Assembly: GCA_963281255.1 (NCBI GenBank)
Contig: OY725490.1
Location: 1,674,001 to 1,738,000, forward strand
Length of the DNA stretch: 64,000 nt
Reading direction: 5' to 3'
Origin: Aphrocallistes beatrix
Taxonomy: Eukaryota > Porifera > Hexactinellida > Sceptrulophora > Aphrocallistidae
Shown here: positions 45,435 through 56,339 of the stretch, piece after piece
How the letters are laid out: each line of letters starts with the position of its first letter
How positions within the stretch are numbered: the stretch's first letter is position 1
Made by a program: the position numbers and the translations under genes
The notes under the pieces: model-generated
Database searches by the model: none
The model's input: only the letters and a program-made list of their open reading frames with translations
What the model was told of the DNA's origin: nothing

Positions 45435-45925
45435 CTAATCTTCAATATTGGAAATTGTCAATGAAGAAATGAGAGCCTCTATGTTTGAAGTTTGTTGGCT
45501 CTCAACATGGCATTTACTTCTCTCCGTATGCCCTGATTGGCCACATCTTACACAAGATAGATGCCTCCGATAGCCTACCAATACAGGGTCGCTTTGTGAC
45601 GACAATCTCACAAATACATCGATGGTATTGCATCCAAAGCTGTTACGGGATAACTTCTCTCGATATCTCCTCACTAATTTGTTGCAGGCTTCTGAACCTT
45701 CTTCTGAAAGAGATTTCAATCCGTATCCTGAATTATATTCTCGAATAAGTTCTTCCGAGTGTGCTAGGAGCTTGTGTAAGGTAGGCGTGATGCTCGGCCA
45801 TGGAAATGAATCTAGCACTAAAATATATGTTTCCTTACACAGTTTTCCTAAATCTGAGGAGTTAATTAATAGACCTGAATTGATCCATGGAATTTCGTGA
45901 TTCCACCACTCAGACAGAATTCAGT
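45435..45925 (-). pseudogene. RAG1/Transib-type transposase, C-terminal catalytic fragment
   Basis: Open on the minus strand from just after a TGA near 45,927 to the stop at 45,435. The upper part reads EWWNHEIPWINS, then LVLDSFPWPSITPTLHK. From LHKLLAHSEELI through SLSEEGSEACNKLVRRYRE it lines up without gaps, apart from one short loop, with the stretch of vertebrate RAG1 that carries the third acidic catalytic residue (E962). Numbered from a GTG at 45,818, the equivalent Glu is residue 43. The shared pattern is HKxLAHxxExI, then SExxxE...NKLxRRxR. A tail with C89, C92, H97 and C103 (CVRCGQSGHTERSKC) forms a possible CX2CX4HX5C zinc site, like that described for RAG1-like and Transib proteins. 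The first two acidic residues and the N-terminal half are absent here, so it is a fragment. Alignment is from memory of RAG1. Confidence 0.68.
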
Positions 45926-46119
45926 GAATCAACACTTCTTTTGTACCTTTTGATGTTCACTTTGATCTTACTCAATAAAGAAGTGATTGTCACAAGTTTC
46001 GTTTCGTCAAGATTCAACAGCTCTAAAACTTTAGAAGCTGTGACAGTAATGTTGAACTCATTCTGAGCCAAAATCTGCGCTAAATCACGACGGGTTTTCA
46101 GAATGGGACCTTCAGCCAT
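45910..46119 (-). CDS. Short frame upstream of the RAG1-like fragment
   Basis: A 69-residue frame begins with a well-placed ATG (MAEGPILKTRRDLAQILAQN) and ends by overlapping the open stretch of the RAG1-like fragment in another frame. It is rich in Lys/Arg/Leu. The two frames could be one coding region broken by an indel near 45,920, which would make a protein of about 230 residues, or they may be unrelated. I do not recognise a domain in it. Confidence 0.3.
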   Translation of the reverse strand: MAEGPILKTRRDLAQILAQNEFNITVTASKVLELLNLDETKLVTITSLLSKIKVNIKRYKRSVDSLNSV

Positions 46120-48000
46120 GTTCTTGTGTAGATTTTCAAGTATAAATTACGTTGTAATCGATTATTTCAAATATATAAATGGTATTATATAAGAAATATG
46201 TTATTGATGCATATGTAGGTTAATATGTTGAAACCTAGCAACGAATAATAGACATTGGAATGTAGCAACTTTGATCAAGTTGCGCATTGAATCGGGTCTT
46301 ATAATTCTAACATGTTGGCTATATGACATTAGAGAGTAAGTATACTCAATTTCCAACTGGTATTTGGTGGTTTTTACTTTTGCGGCCATTTTCAAAACGT
46401 AAAAATTATATTAAATGTATCTTTTTTCGACTCAAAAAGGAAAGTCAAAAAATTACAATCTACATTAAAAAATCAGTCGTTTTAGTCTTAAAATGTAACA
46501 ATTAGAATGAGTATTGTATATTATTGAAGTTGAAACGATCCTATCTTACTCAAAAAGCAAAATCAGGAATGTTTATTTTTTTGATATTTTCAAACCGCAA
46601 AATATGTATTCAGCTACAGTCAAAATCGACTACATACTTTGATGTCGTATTGTAAATATAGGCTTCCAATACACTCAATATTTGATACACATAATATTTA
46701 GACATCTAGGAAGCTAATTATCATATGTAAATGTATTTCTGAGTTCAAGATTTTTTTACCAAATACGTGCCCCAAACCACTGTGCACTAAACAGACCACT
46801 AAAATATAATTTGATAGTATTCTATGCAATACAGTAATCAATTTCGATTCAATCGCTCCGTTTATTTGGACCTTAGAGAAGTGAAGTATTTTGCATTGAA
46901 AGTTGAAATCTAATTTAGTATTGATTAACTATTGCAGTTTATACTAAATTAAGAAATGAATTTCAAATTACATAAATACTAAATATACCCGGGACTTGGA
47001 AATTTCATGGAAAGAGGACTCAAATGAAAATTAGCTCACAGGAAGAGTTAAAAAGGCGGAAGAGCGAAGTTAAAATGCACAACATTCAAGCAATTAAGTA
47101 AATCACAGAATAAACTATAAAGTGAACAATTTACCTGAAAACGTTGATAAGAACAGTAATCTGAAGTTAGAATAAACTTTAAAATGTTTGATATTGAATA
47201 GAACAAATGTAGAGTAAATGGATTGAGTTTATACATCAATTTATGCTATTAATATAGAAACTGAGCTAGTGTAAGACTATACTGGAGCTAGTACACAGAT
47301 AGAATAGACCTTGTAACATCTCAGATTACAGAACATCAACTCACACTCTACTTTAGCACTATGCACTGTAAAATACCTATAACAAGGATACTTCTATGTC
47401 TCCCGCGATCTTCATTCTTATCTGAGTAAATATGAATGCGTGTAGCATAAAAATATATAAATCTACGCTCATTTGCGCTCCCAAGGAGATATTTCATATT
47501 CTGACTTAGGTATATTATTTGCTATTGTAGATAAAATAATGTTATGGATGTGATCGAACGAGTCTTACAGGGAACAACGTAGGAAGATACTCATCGACAG
47601 TGATAGAGAGAGACTAAAAATTGTCAATAAAAGCGGTAATAAAGTGATAAAAACGGACGCGGCGTTGAATTTCACCAGATATGGCATGACGCAATAGAAA
47701 TGTATTATATATACATAGAATAAAAAAGCGGGTCAAAATTGGGAAATTTCAAGTAAAGCAATGTCCCGCCAAAATCTCACTGGAGGTCTCTAGATTGAAC
47801 AACTTCACCTGTACCTATATAAAGCCTAGCTCTATAGTCTTAATATGTCGTAAGACTTATACTCATTTATATTTCATAGGTCTTACTCTATTAGCTTTTA
47901 TATTTTAATCAGCTAACGCATTCCTTACTACTGTCAGGGTAGCTATGTAAAGTAGAGTATCAATACAGTAATTATAGCCAATAACAACTAAAACAGCAGA
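46120..48000. other. Interval with segmental-duplication block, no gene seen
   Basis: Bases about 47,090-47,345 match 55,600-55,850 and 62,460-62,705 almost exactly (TACCTGAAAACGTTGATAAG ... GAGCTAGTACACAGATAGAA). Bases 47,620-47,770 are a decayed AAAGCGGGAC-type foldback repeat. The open frames here are short and not shared between the copies. Confidence 0.5.
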
Positions 48001-48724
48001 CGGAGTTACTTCGTGCGTGAACTCCTGGAGAGGTCCAGGGAGGTGGAGGAGGTTGTGAGCTCTGAACCCAGGTGGCACCCCAGCCCGTTCCCTTCAGACT
48101 GGAGAGGTGTGAAGAGTCGGGGCAGTGGTTGGAGGTGTGAGACGGTTGAGTGTCCTGGAGAGACAGCCCAGCACGTCCACTAGCTCTATGTTCTCAGCCA
48201 GGGAGAATCAGTTTCAGAAGTGTGCGCTTATTAAGCGGGGACACTGTCTCTTAGAGACCACAGCTGGTATTAGGAATGTCGGTATTAGCGCGTAAAAGCC
48301 CGTAGACCATGTCTGAGAAGACGGGTATGGTCAGCTTCGGTGTTGCAGGGAGAAGTGCCGCACCATGACGTCACTCCTGCGGCGTCGTAGGAGGAGACGG
48401 AGAGAGAGAGTCCTGCACAGGTGTCTCCCACCGCCTCCTCGCGGTCTGAGGGTGCGGGGAGGCGGTCTTGAGGAGGAACAGGTGCGGGAGGCTCACCGGG
48501 TCGCAGGGGTACGAGGCGCGGAGAAGGAGAGGGCGGAGGCGGTCTGGGAGGTCGAGGTGTTGCTCTCCTCCCTTCGAACCGCCGATCAGGTCCATACACA
48601 CCGAATCCACTCATTCTCGTAATCAGAGTCTTCTGATTCGCAGTGCTCCGATTCGGTCTGGTCTCTGTCGCCCTCGTCCGGTTGCGCACCGGCTTCCTTC
48701 TCTCTCTGCTTCTCCTTCTGAAAC
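48001..48724. other. GC-rich island, possible retroelement and hAT remnants
   Basis: Composition shifts sharply to GC-rich and purine-skewed compared with both sides. On the + strand, about 48,130-48,180 reads GWRCETVECPGETAQHVH, which resembles the zinc-knuckle-like Cys/His motif found after reverse transcriptase in some LINEs. That is weak evidence. The overlapping open frames at 48,285-48,689 on both strands are Arg/Pro-rich products of composition. I do not call them genes. Confidence 0.3.
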
Positions 48725-49500
48725 TCAGTCCATCCCTCCGAGCGCTTCACGTGCAGAGCTATGCTGCAACCACAGCCATGGAAGGCTTAAGGCCGGAATG
48801 TCGTCGATAGCGTGCCTGATATCTAGGTTGAGAGCGTGGCCAGCACAATGGATGAACAGGGCTCTGGGGTACTTAGCCTTGATACGAGTTTTCACACCCG
48901 ATAATTTGCCCACCATGGCGGCTGCGCCATCCAGAGCTTGACCCACACAGTTCTCAGCGAGGTTCATTCCGAAGCGCGACAGACTGTTTTCAGCAGTTCC
49001 ACGAGCGTGAGAGAGTCTTGCTTGGTTGTAGCTGCCACCCGAGAACATCTCCTCAGGCGTGAGCTGCTCGTCCACCACTCGCACCACCACCGCCGTCTGC
49101 TCAACTCCTGAGGCGTCTGAGGTTTCGTCGATCATGAACGCTTTTTGTTCAGGATTTTTGTTCAGGATTCAGGATTTTTGTTCAGGACTTTTTGTTCAGG
49201 AGGTGCTCGCTGATCAAACGCATAGTGGAGATTCCGATCAGTCTCTCGTAGATTCTCTGAGGATTCCTCTGTGATTGACCTCGCCTCCTTTAGCGTCTCC
49301 ATCGAGCATCCATGGTGGATCTAGGTTGAATCCACGCATCAATGCATGAGGAGAACAGAACTTGTAGAGTTCTTCATTCCGTTACAGTGGAAAGACACCT
49401 TTAACAACAAGGACAGCCACGAACCTCTGAGATCTGTCCATCCTGTGTAAACATCGTATTACTTGTCTGAACAATCCTGTATTGCGTTCTGACATCACGT
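48725..49500 (-). pseudogene. hAT-family (ZMYM1/DUF4371-like) transposase fragment
   Basis: The clearest part is the frame 48725-49135 (136 residues). It starts MIDETSDASGVEQTAVVV and contains GMNLAENCVGQALDGAAAMV, then ALFIHCAGHALNL. The IDET, (L/Y)DGAA and HCxxHxLNL motifs are hallmarks of the hAT transposases related to ZMYM1. Farther upstream on the same strand, 49,200-49,490 has recognisable but broken coding sequence (for example ETLKEARS and SCKRCFHCNG), separated by a tandem TTTTTGTTCAGGA repeat at 49,143-49,200. It has no intact full-length frame. Confidence 0.7.
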
Positions 49501-50609
49501 CGGCTTCAGGATGGTATGGCGTGGTCCTCTTCTTTTGGCCTTCTTTTTATACTTATCTTTAAAAGCTTCTGCTTTCACCGCTTCAACTGAATATCTGGTG
49601 GTAAAGAAAAAACTAGGAGCACATACATCAGCAATAGATATAGTGACAATAGATCACTGGGGTTATCAGTTTCCCACCGGACTCGTAATTGATTAGTGTT
49701 AGCCACTCCCTAGGATAGTGTTGGTACACAAGTTTGCAGAATGCTTTGAGTAGTTGCAAATCCACATGAAAATCCAGGATAGAGTAAAAATTTGACTAAA
49801 AATTCCGTCCCCTGCACTATATCCAATATCTACTGTACAGTAGATATTGGATTTAGTGATTTTGTTCATTTTGAAATTGATGATATTCAATGATATTTCA
49901 TACAAATTTCATTAAACATAACGTACTTATATACGTACAATGATAATACCTCGTGATATGTGCCATATACTACTAGCAACAAATGTCGAAGTACTTAATC
50001 TCGCAGGAGAGTAATTTAGTTGAATGATTATTCACTGAGTATTTGAATGCGAAAGGAACGAATTTTAAGCAGATCTGCCGTATTTGCTACTGATCATATG
50101 TTGTTAACTTCTTCACAAATGAATCTGTATTATAACAAGTTGGATGGGAAATTGAGGCGTACGAACACTTTTGTCCATGTAGTGTAAACTTGAACAAAAA
50201 ATTTTGCAGTTTTGTTAAAATTATGACATTGTAAATGAGATCGGAAAAAACTTTCAGAACTCGAGGTGGCCTTGAGAATAAAAACATAATTGGATTTTTT
50301 GTCTGTTGAGAAAAATTTCGATCGCAAATAAAGCGAAAAAGTTTAGTGGTAATTAATTCTTAAATATTACAAGAGTAATCACAGCAGCAGTATTGTTTGA
50401 ATCCCACAGTTTCAAAGTCCATTTTTACGAATGAGTTGAGCAAAATATATTTTCAAATTGGAATATACAAGCTTGAATTCAAGTAAGGGTAGATATAACA
50501 CTAACAAATATAACTATAAAACAACAATAATTACACAAAATATCTCAGTTGGAGGATTTAGAAAAGAAATAAAATCGAGTCTTCTAGGAGTTGAGGGAGA
50601 AAAATAGCA
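49501..50609. other. Interval between hAT remnant and NHL gene 2
   Basis: AT-rich. Contains a short palindrome (TCCAATATCTACTGTACAGTAGATATTGGA, 49,827-49,856). From about 50,270 it is homologous to the region downstream of NHL3 (58,990-59,315). No gene is supported. Confidence 0.4.
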
Positions 50610-51833
50610 TTAATATTTCTGAAAGCAACCATCTTTATTATGATTCACACAAATAATAGAATCACTATTGTCTAGTGCTATACCGGATAAGAAGCTGAGA
50701 TGTCCTCTACCTAATGAGTGCTTAAGGACTCCATTAGGAGAGAAAATATGGATTTCTGAAGTTTCAATATTTGATTGGTCAGAAATAAGAAAATTGCCTT
50801 TGGAATCCAAAGTGAAAAACATGGCTACACTCATTGGCTGTCTCTGTCCAGTTAGCTGAATTGTTCTCTGAAGTTGACATTCTTTGTTATAGCAGTATAT
50901 CTCATTATGATCTTCAGATAAAATGAAAATAGAATTAGAATAGATCTTAATGTCAGTTGGACGACTTATTTCTCCTTTAGCAAACAGTTTTGTATATTTT
51001 AGATTCGAATCAAATATTTGAATTAGCTGGTGGCTATAATCACACACATAAACTAATCCTTCTTCATAACACAGACCTGATATATCATTAAAACAACCTG
51101 GTGTATTACCTCGTGATCCTGCTTGCTTCAAGAACTTTCCGGATTTATCGAACTTGAGCAAATAACTCTCTTTATCAGTAACAAACAATTCCTTCTCAAA
51201 TAAACAAATACCATGAGGTGACTTCAGCTGATCATGCGTGAATGATCTCAGAAATTTTCCGTTTAAACTCATCACCTGTATGCGATGGTTGCTCATATCT
51301 GCGATATAAACTTCATTCGCTTTGTCATCAATAGCTATTCCCTTAGGATTATGAAACTTTCCATTTCCAGTACCTCTTGAGCAACTCTTCAGTATCGGAT
51401 TCTCCCTTCCGACATATTTAGGAATTAACTCAATTAGATCTGTTTCTTCTATAGCTTTCAGAATTCGTTCAGAAAAGCAGCGAAACTCAATCAAATTCAA
51501 ATTTGCAACAGATACCTTCAACTCTTCTTTAGCTTTCATTTGAGCGTAGAAAGTTGACTTGATTAGATCGAGGTTTTCTCCTAGCAAATTGCTGGTCATT
51601 GTTGTGACTGCATTCTCTTTCATAATTCTCAATTGTCGGATGGCTTCGTCTAACTCTAAATTCTTGTCGTGTGCTGTCTTCATAGCTGTCAGTTGAGACA
51701 ACAAATCGTGTCTTCGCTTATTTAAAGCCTGAAACAATTCATCAAATGTTTGAGTAATGACTCTGTACAGAACTTCGAACTGTGCATCGAAATTAATTTC
51801 TCTTCCAACTCTAGCTTCAGCCATTGTATACAA
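50610..51833 (-). CDS. Coiled-coil/NHL-repeat protein 2
   Basis: An intronless 407-residue paralogue of NHL1 that aligns end to end without gaps. The N-terminal coiled coil is nearly unchanged. Substitutions concentrate in the hinge (residues about 90-105, NLDLIKSTFYAQMKAKEEL) and in propeller surface positions (for example SHQLIQIF for SCQRIQIF). It has six NHL-type repeats from about residue 155 to the C-terminus (NHNKDGCFQKY). It sits on the minus strand beside transposon remnants. A binding or adaptor role can be inferred from the fold only. Confidence 0.8.
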   Translation of the reverse strand: MYTMAEARVGREINFDAQFEVLYRVITQTFDELFQALNKRRHDLLSQLTAMKTAHDKNLELDEAIRQLRIMKENAVTTMTSNLLGENLDLIKSTFYAQMKAKEELKVSVANLNLIEFRCFSERILKAIEETDLIELIPKYVGRENPILKSCSRGTGNGKFHNPKGIAIDDKANEVYIADMSNHRIQVMSLNGKFLRSFTHDQLKSPHGICLFEKELFVTDKESYLLKFDKSGKFLKQAGSRGNTPGCFNDISGLCYEEGLVYVCDYSHQLIQIFDSNLKYTKLFAKGEISRPTDIKIYSNSIFILSEDHNEIYCYNKECQLQRTIQLTGQRQPMSVAMFFTLDSKGNFLISDQSNIETSEIHIFSPNGVLKHSLGRGHLSFLSGIALDNSDSIICVNHNKDGCFQKY

Positions 51834-53164
51834 TCTAATTTTAGAAATATGAAGTTTTACTCTCTACCTGTAATTACCAGTGATGACCAAGAACAAGAGC
51901 ACCAGCTCCTTACAGGAAACCATAAGACTGTTGCCGGTTATGACCAGTGCTTAATGGTGATTCCAACTAGATCCCGCCTTCGAGTACAAAATTCATTCGC
52001 ACCCTTAAAAATAAATAATATGCTCCTACATATAGGCAGTATTTCCATCAGGCTTATTGGAAAGTTACTTTTGCAATTTTTGTGCGGAGTATTTGGGTAA
52101 ATTAAATTATGTAATTCGGCAAGGTAAGCTAGCTAAATAGCGCACTTTACGCGCTCGGCGGGAACACTAAGTATAGGATGGACATAGTCAGTTTAAAGAC
52201 TGGATGAATTACGTGTTTTTAGCAGATGTATTGGATAAATTCTCTTCCATTATAATTCTACTTGTATATATTATTTGTACTAATCCTAGAAAATTGGATG
52301 CTTATTTCTGTAAAATAATACTACTGTTATTAATTACTATATTCAAACTCCTCCGAATCATCCTCTATGATTTATACATTTTAGCCAATAAATCCAATAT
52401 CACTTTGCATATATTCAATACTGCGTCACGTAACGTAGCCACTAACCCCAAATATGGACCGGTATCGAAAGATGAGTTGATTAGCAAGTTCATGCTACAT
52501 ACCTTCAAATGTTCATGTCAAATCAAAAAAGTATTTTGTCACAAAGTAAAATGTCCTTGCTATTTCATGCTATAACTTAAAGATGATTGAAAATGGTCAA
52601 ATCTATGAATTTTCTTCATGAGATGTCAATACTAATTAGTATAAATATGAATTTGTCGACTAATATTTAACCTGATATTGAAAAATTTACAATTTTCAGT
52701 GTTCTTGAAATAACTATTTGGTTAGAAAAATAGAAATAATATTGTAATATCAAAATTTTAGAAGTAATATTCATGAATCTACATCGAAAAGCAATGAAAT
52801 TAGTCTTAATATTTAGAAAATAAAGCAGATCGGCTAACCGAATCAAAATTTTATTAACCGTTAACCGTGATTGATGGCGGTTAACCGGTTAACTGAATCC
52901 AGCCTTGTCTACAGGAAGCAACAAAAAGGCAGATAAGATCATTGTATACTATATAACAAAAAATTAGGTGGATTATTTCCTGAGAAACGCAAAGTCAAAT
53001 ATTATGTGCGAGATCCCTGTACAGCATTACCAGTGATGACAAAGAACAGAGCACTCACTCCCTACATGGAACTGTAGGAATGTTGCTGGTATGGTTAATG
53101 GAGATAAAACTTGGAATCCCACCCTCGAGTATCAGACTCATTCGCATCCTTGAAACTTAATAAT
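51834..53164. other. Region upstream of NHL gene 2
   Basis: The first 30 bp match the NHL promoter-proximal sequence. Bases 51,867-52,350 are repeated with changes at 53,030-53,160 plus 54,120-54,310, and at 60,565-60,800. The 123-codon frame at 52,204-52,575 is not kept open in those copies, so it is not called a gene. Confidence 0.45.
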
Positions 53165-54121
53165 AAACAAGCGCGCTTCGCTTGCTTGCGCTGCGCGGCT
53201 TGCGGACACTGTGTGTCCGCAGAGTCGCCCTGCGGGCGCCTGGGGTTACCCAATAATTGCTCATTAATTATGTTACTCAATAATTTAATATTGATCACTC
53301 TCACTAATTAATGGCTATATTAAGTAGGTAAATTGAACTATCATGCTAGATTACCTTTTTGTTCCATACCTTAATTCCATTTAAACAAAAGTAAACAAAT
53401 AATTTATCATATTGATTTGAAAATGGAATATTCGAAATCTACACCCCTGAATACCCCATGATATTCTTTGGATGCCAGCTTCTAGCCCATTTTTGTAATT
53501 TGTTTACTTTATGTATCTAATGTAAACAAAAGTAAACAAATTAATTATCAAATTTACTCGAAAATATGATATTCGAAATCTACACCCCTGAAAACCCCAT
53601 GTCAACTGTTTAAAGCAGGTTTCTAGCATATTTTTGAGATTTGTTTACTATATGTATTGTTAACAATCGAATTATAGACTCAAAATAGCAGTATTCAATC
53701 TTTTATATGAAATAGAATCGTGTGAATGGCACTATAAAAGGCTGATAATTGATTGGTTCTCACATAAACCAATGAATTTAATCACAAATAGTCCTTTGGA
53801 TTGTATGCATAAGTCACTACTATTTTATTCCAATGTATTTGCATTATAAAATAATCGAATTTGATTGGTCAGCACATTTTGTCACCTATCTCGGCGAGGT
53901 GTGAACATTTCACTTAGATCTTCGAACTTAATCCTAGATTCACCATTTGACACCTATATGCCAATTTTAGTATCTCTACGACTTGCCAATTCTTCAATCA
54001 ATTCGGACAAACAAACAAACAGACAAACAAACAAACAAACAAACAAACAAACAAACAAACAAACAAACAAACAAACAAACAAACAAACAAACAAAATCCT
54101 AGAGTTTTAATATATAAGATG
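53165..54121 (+). repeat. Interspersed repeat family Y, full-length copy
   Basis: GC-rich head (CAAGCGCGCTTCGCTTGCTT, TGCGGACACTGTGTGTCCGC) at 53,168. The body has an internal duplication (TATTCGAAATCTACACCCCTGA at about 53,428 and again at 53,572), then GGTCAGCACATTTTGTCACC, a long (ACAA)n run at 54,006-54,095 and the tail AGAGTTTTAATATATAAGAT. It is inserted in the segment duplicated from upstream of NHL2. Confidence 0.65.
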
Positions 54122-54390
54122 TATAGAATGAAAGCAGTTTAGAGACTGGAGAAATTACTTGTTTTATCAGATATGTTGCCTCGATTATCTTTCATTAGAT
54201 TTCTACGTATAGGTACATTATTTGTGCTAATCTTAGATAATTTGATGCTTATTTCTATGTAATGCAGTAATTAATATATCCAAACTCTTCCGATTATGTA
54301 TTTGAATCCCTTAGAGGAGTGAAGAACTGTTGAGATCATATTTCCATTTTTAAACATAGGCTTGCAGTTGATGTTTAAAATATGATATAC

Positions 54391-54560
54391 ATAGCAGAAC
54401 TCGGATAAGACGCACCTTTCCGTGAAGCGGAAATAGTACGTACAATCTGTGAGTACGTACTAACCGATTTGATATTACATAGGAATCTATAAAATAAATT
54501 AATTTTGGTTCAGACAAATGAGTACGTACTAAGCCGAGGTACGAATACTTTTATTTCAAT
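54391..54560. repeat. Repeat with CGGATAAGACG and AGTACGTAC motifs
   Basis: GCAGAACTCGGATAAGACGC, then repeated AGTACGTAC, ending GTACGTACTAAGCCGAGGTACG. The two outer parts are imperfect inverted copies. A related fragment is in an A3 intron at about 13,143. Confidence 0.4.
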
Positions 54561-54841
54561 ACGCACGTGCAAATAAAATCCTTGCAAGTCTTTGAGCTTC
54601 GTTCATGAGATGGCAACATTTATACAGACGGATATAGAGCGCCGTCTATGCTATAAAGACAACTCCTAAAAGAGCTGCACTAGAATACAATGCAGCTAAA
54701 TAGTATTGATTAAATATGGAAGATTCTACTTAATTAAGAAATGGATTTCAAATTAAATAAAGACTAAATACACGCAGAACTCGAAACAATTGGATCTTCA
54801 CGGATCTGAGTTTTCAGATTATAAATACATTTACATATATG

Positions 54842-55371
54842 CAGGGCCGTAGACAACTTTTGGAAAGTGGGGGGGCTTTAAAAATCGATGTGGAAGTTAT
54901 ATTTATATTTGCCATTTTATTTATTGAATATTTTAATTGTCGATTTTTTAGACTATCCTGGACATTAACCTTTTTAAAATTACTACATTTTAATTATTCA
55001 ATTGTGTTTGTTTTTATATCTAAATCGAATACATATATACATACTTCTAAGTTTTTGGTTTTGACACAAGCTCTATAATTCGTGCACAATGTCAATACTC
55101 ACCTGGCTTAAGAAATCTCAACTTCCGGATGTTTCTATTATGGAGGACGAGAAAACTTCCGGTATAGAATTAAATCAAGAGATTGGTTATCCAATTTCTC
55201 ACCAACATCAGGCGGAGGGATTACAAATGTAATTCAAGCCAGGGGAGAACCTAATTTTTTTTGGGAGGGGATAGCCCCACCAATGATGGGTTGTCTTGAA
55301 GAAACCCTAACTGATGGTAAAAAAACTGGGGGGCTTAAGCCCCCCAAGCCCCCCCCTTGTCTACGGCCCTG
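54842..55371. mobile_element. 530-bp DNA transposon with CAGGGCCGTAGACAA ends
   Basis: The inverted ends CAGGGCCGTAGACAA and TTGTCTACGGCCCTG are flanked by ATATG on both sides (54,837-54,841 and 55,372-55,376), a 5-bp target duplication. G-runs and C-runs follow inside each end. It encloses the 47-codon frame at 55,089. Confidence 0.75.
55089..55232 (+). CDS. 47-residue frame inside the CAGGGCCGTAG element
   Basis: Starts MSILTWLKKSQLPDVSIM and ends at TAA after AEGLQM. A short start of the kind MSxxxWLKK is common at the N-terminus of transposases that bear a TTF-type zinc finger (hAT/ZMYM relatives), so this may be the leftover first coding segment of the parent element. Too short to be sure. 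Confidence 0.3.
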   Translation: MSILTWLKKSQLPDVSIMEDEKTSGIELNQEIGYPISHQHQAEGLQM

Positions 55372-55599
55372 ATATGTCAACCTGAGCAATGATAAACGGA
55401 TACGGCTTTGATTTCGTGGGATATGGCGCGAAATAATAGAAAAGTATTATACATGGACTTCAAAATATCGAGAAACAATGGAAAATTTCAGATACAAATG
55501 GGATAACTACTTTAAAAATGGAAAAAGTGGGACGATTGGCATCCATGCACTTCTAAGTATCGTTAATGAAATTAGATGAGAGGTAATTAGAAGTTAAAA

Positions 55600-55990
55600 T
55601 GCATACTTGTAGCAATCAACTATAAAGTGAATAATTTAGCTGAAAACGTTGATAAGAACAGTGATCTGAAGATAGAATAAACTTTGAAATGTTTGATATT
55701 GAATAGAACAAATGTAGAGTAAATGGATTGAATTTATACATCAATTTATGCTATTTATACAGAAACTGAGCTAGTGTAAGACTATACTGGAGCTAGTACA
55801 CAGATAGAATAGACCTTGTATCATCTCAGATTACAGACCATCAACTCACATTAAAAGATAGAAGTAATTATAATACAGTCTCTACCATGAACGACCAAAT
55901 ACACACACTAGATCCTTGTAGAAGTCCATGGTCCATCTAAGACCTACTGGCATGGAAAAGCAACCATCATTGTATGAATTTTTTTTCTAG
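55600..55990. repeat. Segmental-duplication block, copy 2
   Basis: Matches 62,460-62,850 along its length (ACAGTCTCTACCATGAACGA, ACACACTAGATCCTT, GGCATGGAAAAGCAACCATC) and 47,090-47,345 in its first part. In copies 2 and 3 it leads into the same exon-like sequence, so it may be the 5' flank or an intron of a further receptor gene. Confidence 0.6.
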
Positions 55991-55992
55991 CT

Positions 55993-56232
55993 CCTAGCAC
56001 GGTATATGGACTCTGCAATAGCTCCATTCCTGTCGTAGGATGTGTAGACGCACAGATAGACTTAAGAACTTATGGAGTACAAGAGTACAACTCAGAGTGG
56101 CGAGTAGGTTCGTACTTACTGGATAATACCAGAATTTAGTTCTGGTCAATGTGCATTCGACATATGCATACCAGATATTTCTCTAGGTGGTGCAATTCTC
56201 CGCCTGAACGTTTTAAGAAATCTAGCTCTCCA
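55993..56232 (+). pseudogene. Broken ectodomain exon (D4-like)
   Basis: After an acceptor (TTTTTTCTAG) the phase-1 frame reads APSTVYGLCNSSIPVVGCVD, then TYGVQEYNSEWRVGSYLLDN, then hits TAG at about 56,138. In the next frame the sequence continues sensibly (EFSSGQCAFDICIPDISLGG, then AILRLNVLRN), recalling the D4 core (FDISNGTILLRILFNG). A 1- or 2-bp frame change near 56,130 explains both. A related start lies at 62,853. Confidence 0.5.
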
Positions 56233-56339
56233 TTTACGAAGCAGTCTGACTCAACAGTTAACTTTACCCCTGTCCCCTCTAAATTGTCGCAAGTGTCCAA
56301 TTGCCCCCGTCCCCTTTGAAATTAATTCCTGCATACACT

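Noticed and set aside
48285..48941. Overlapping Arg/Pro-rich open frames on both strands in the GC-rich island
   Set aside because: Open in several frames at once, low complexity, no recognisable domain.
52204..52575. 123-codon + strand open frame upstream of NHL2
   Set aside because: The homologous segments at 54,150-54,310 and near 60,740 do not keep the frame. The composition is that of AT-rich noncoding DNA.
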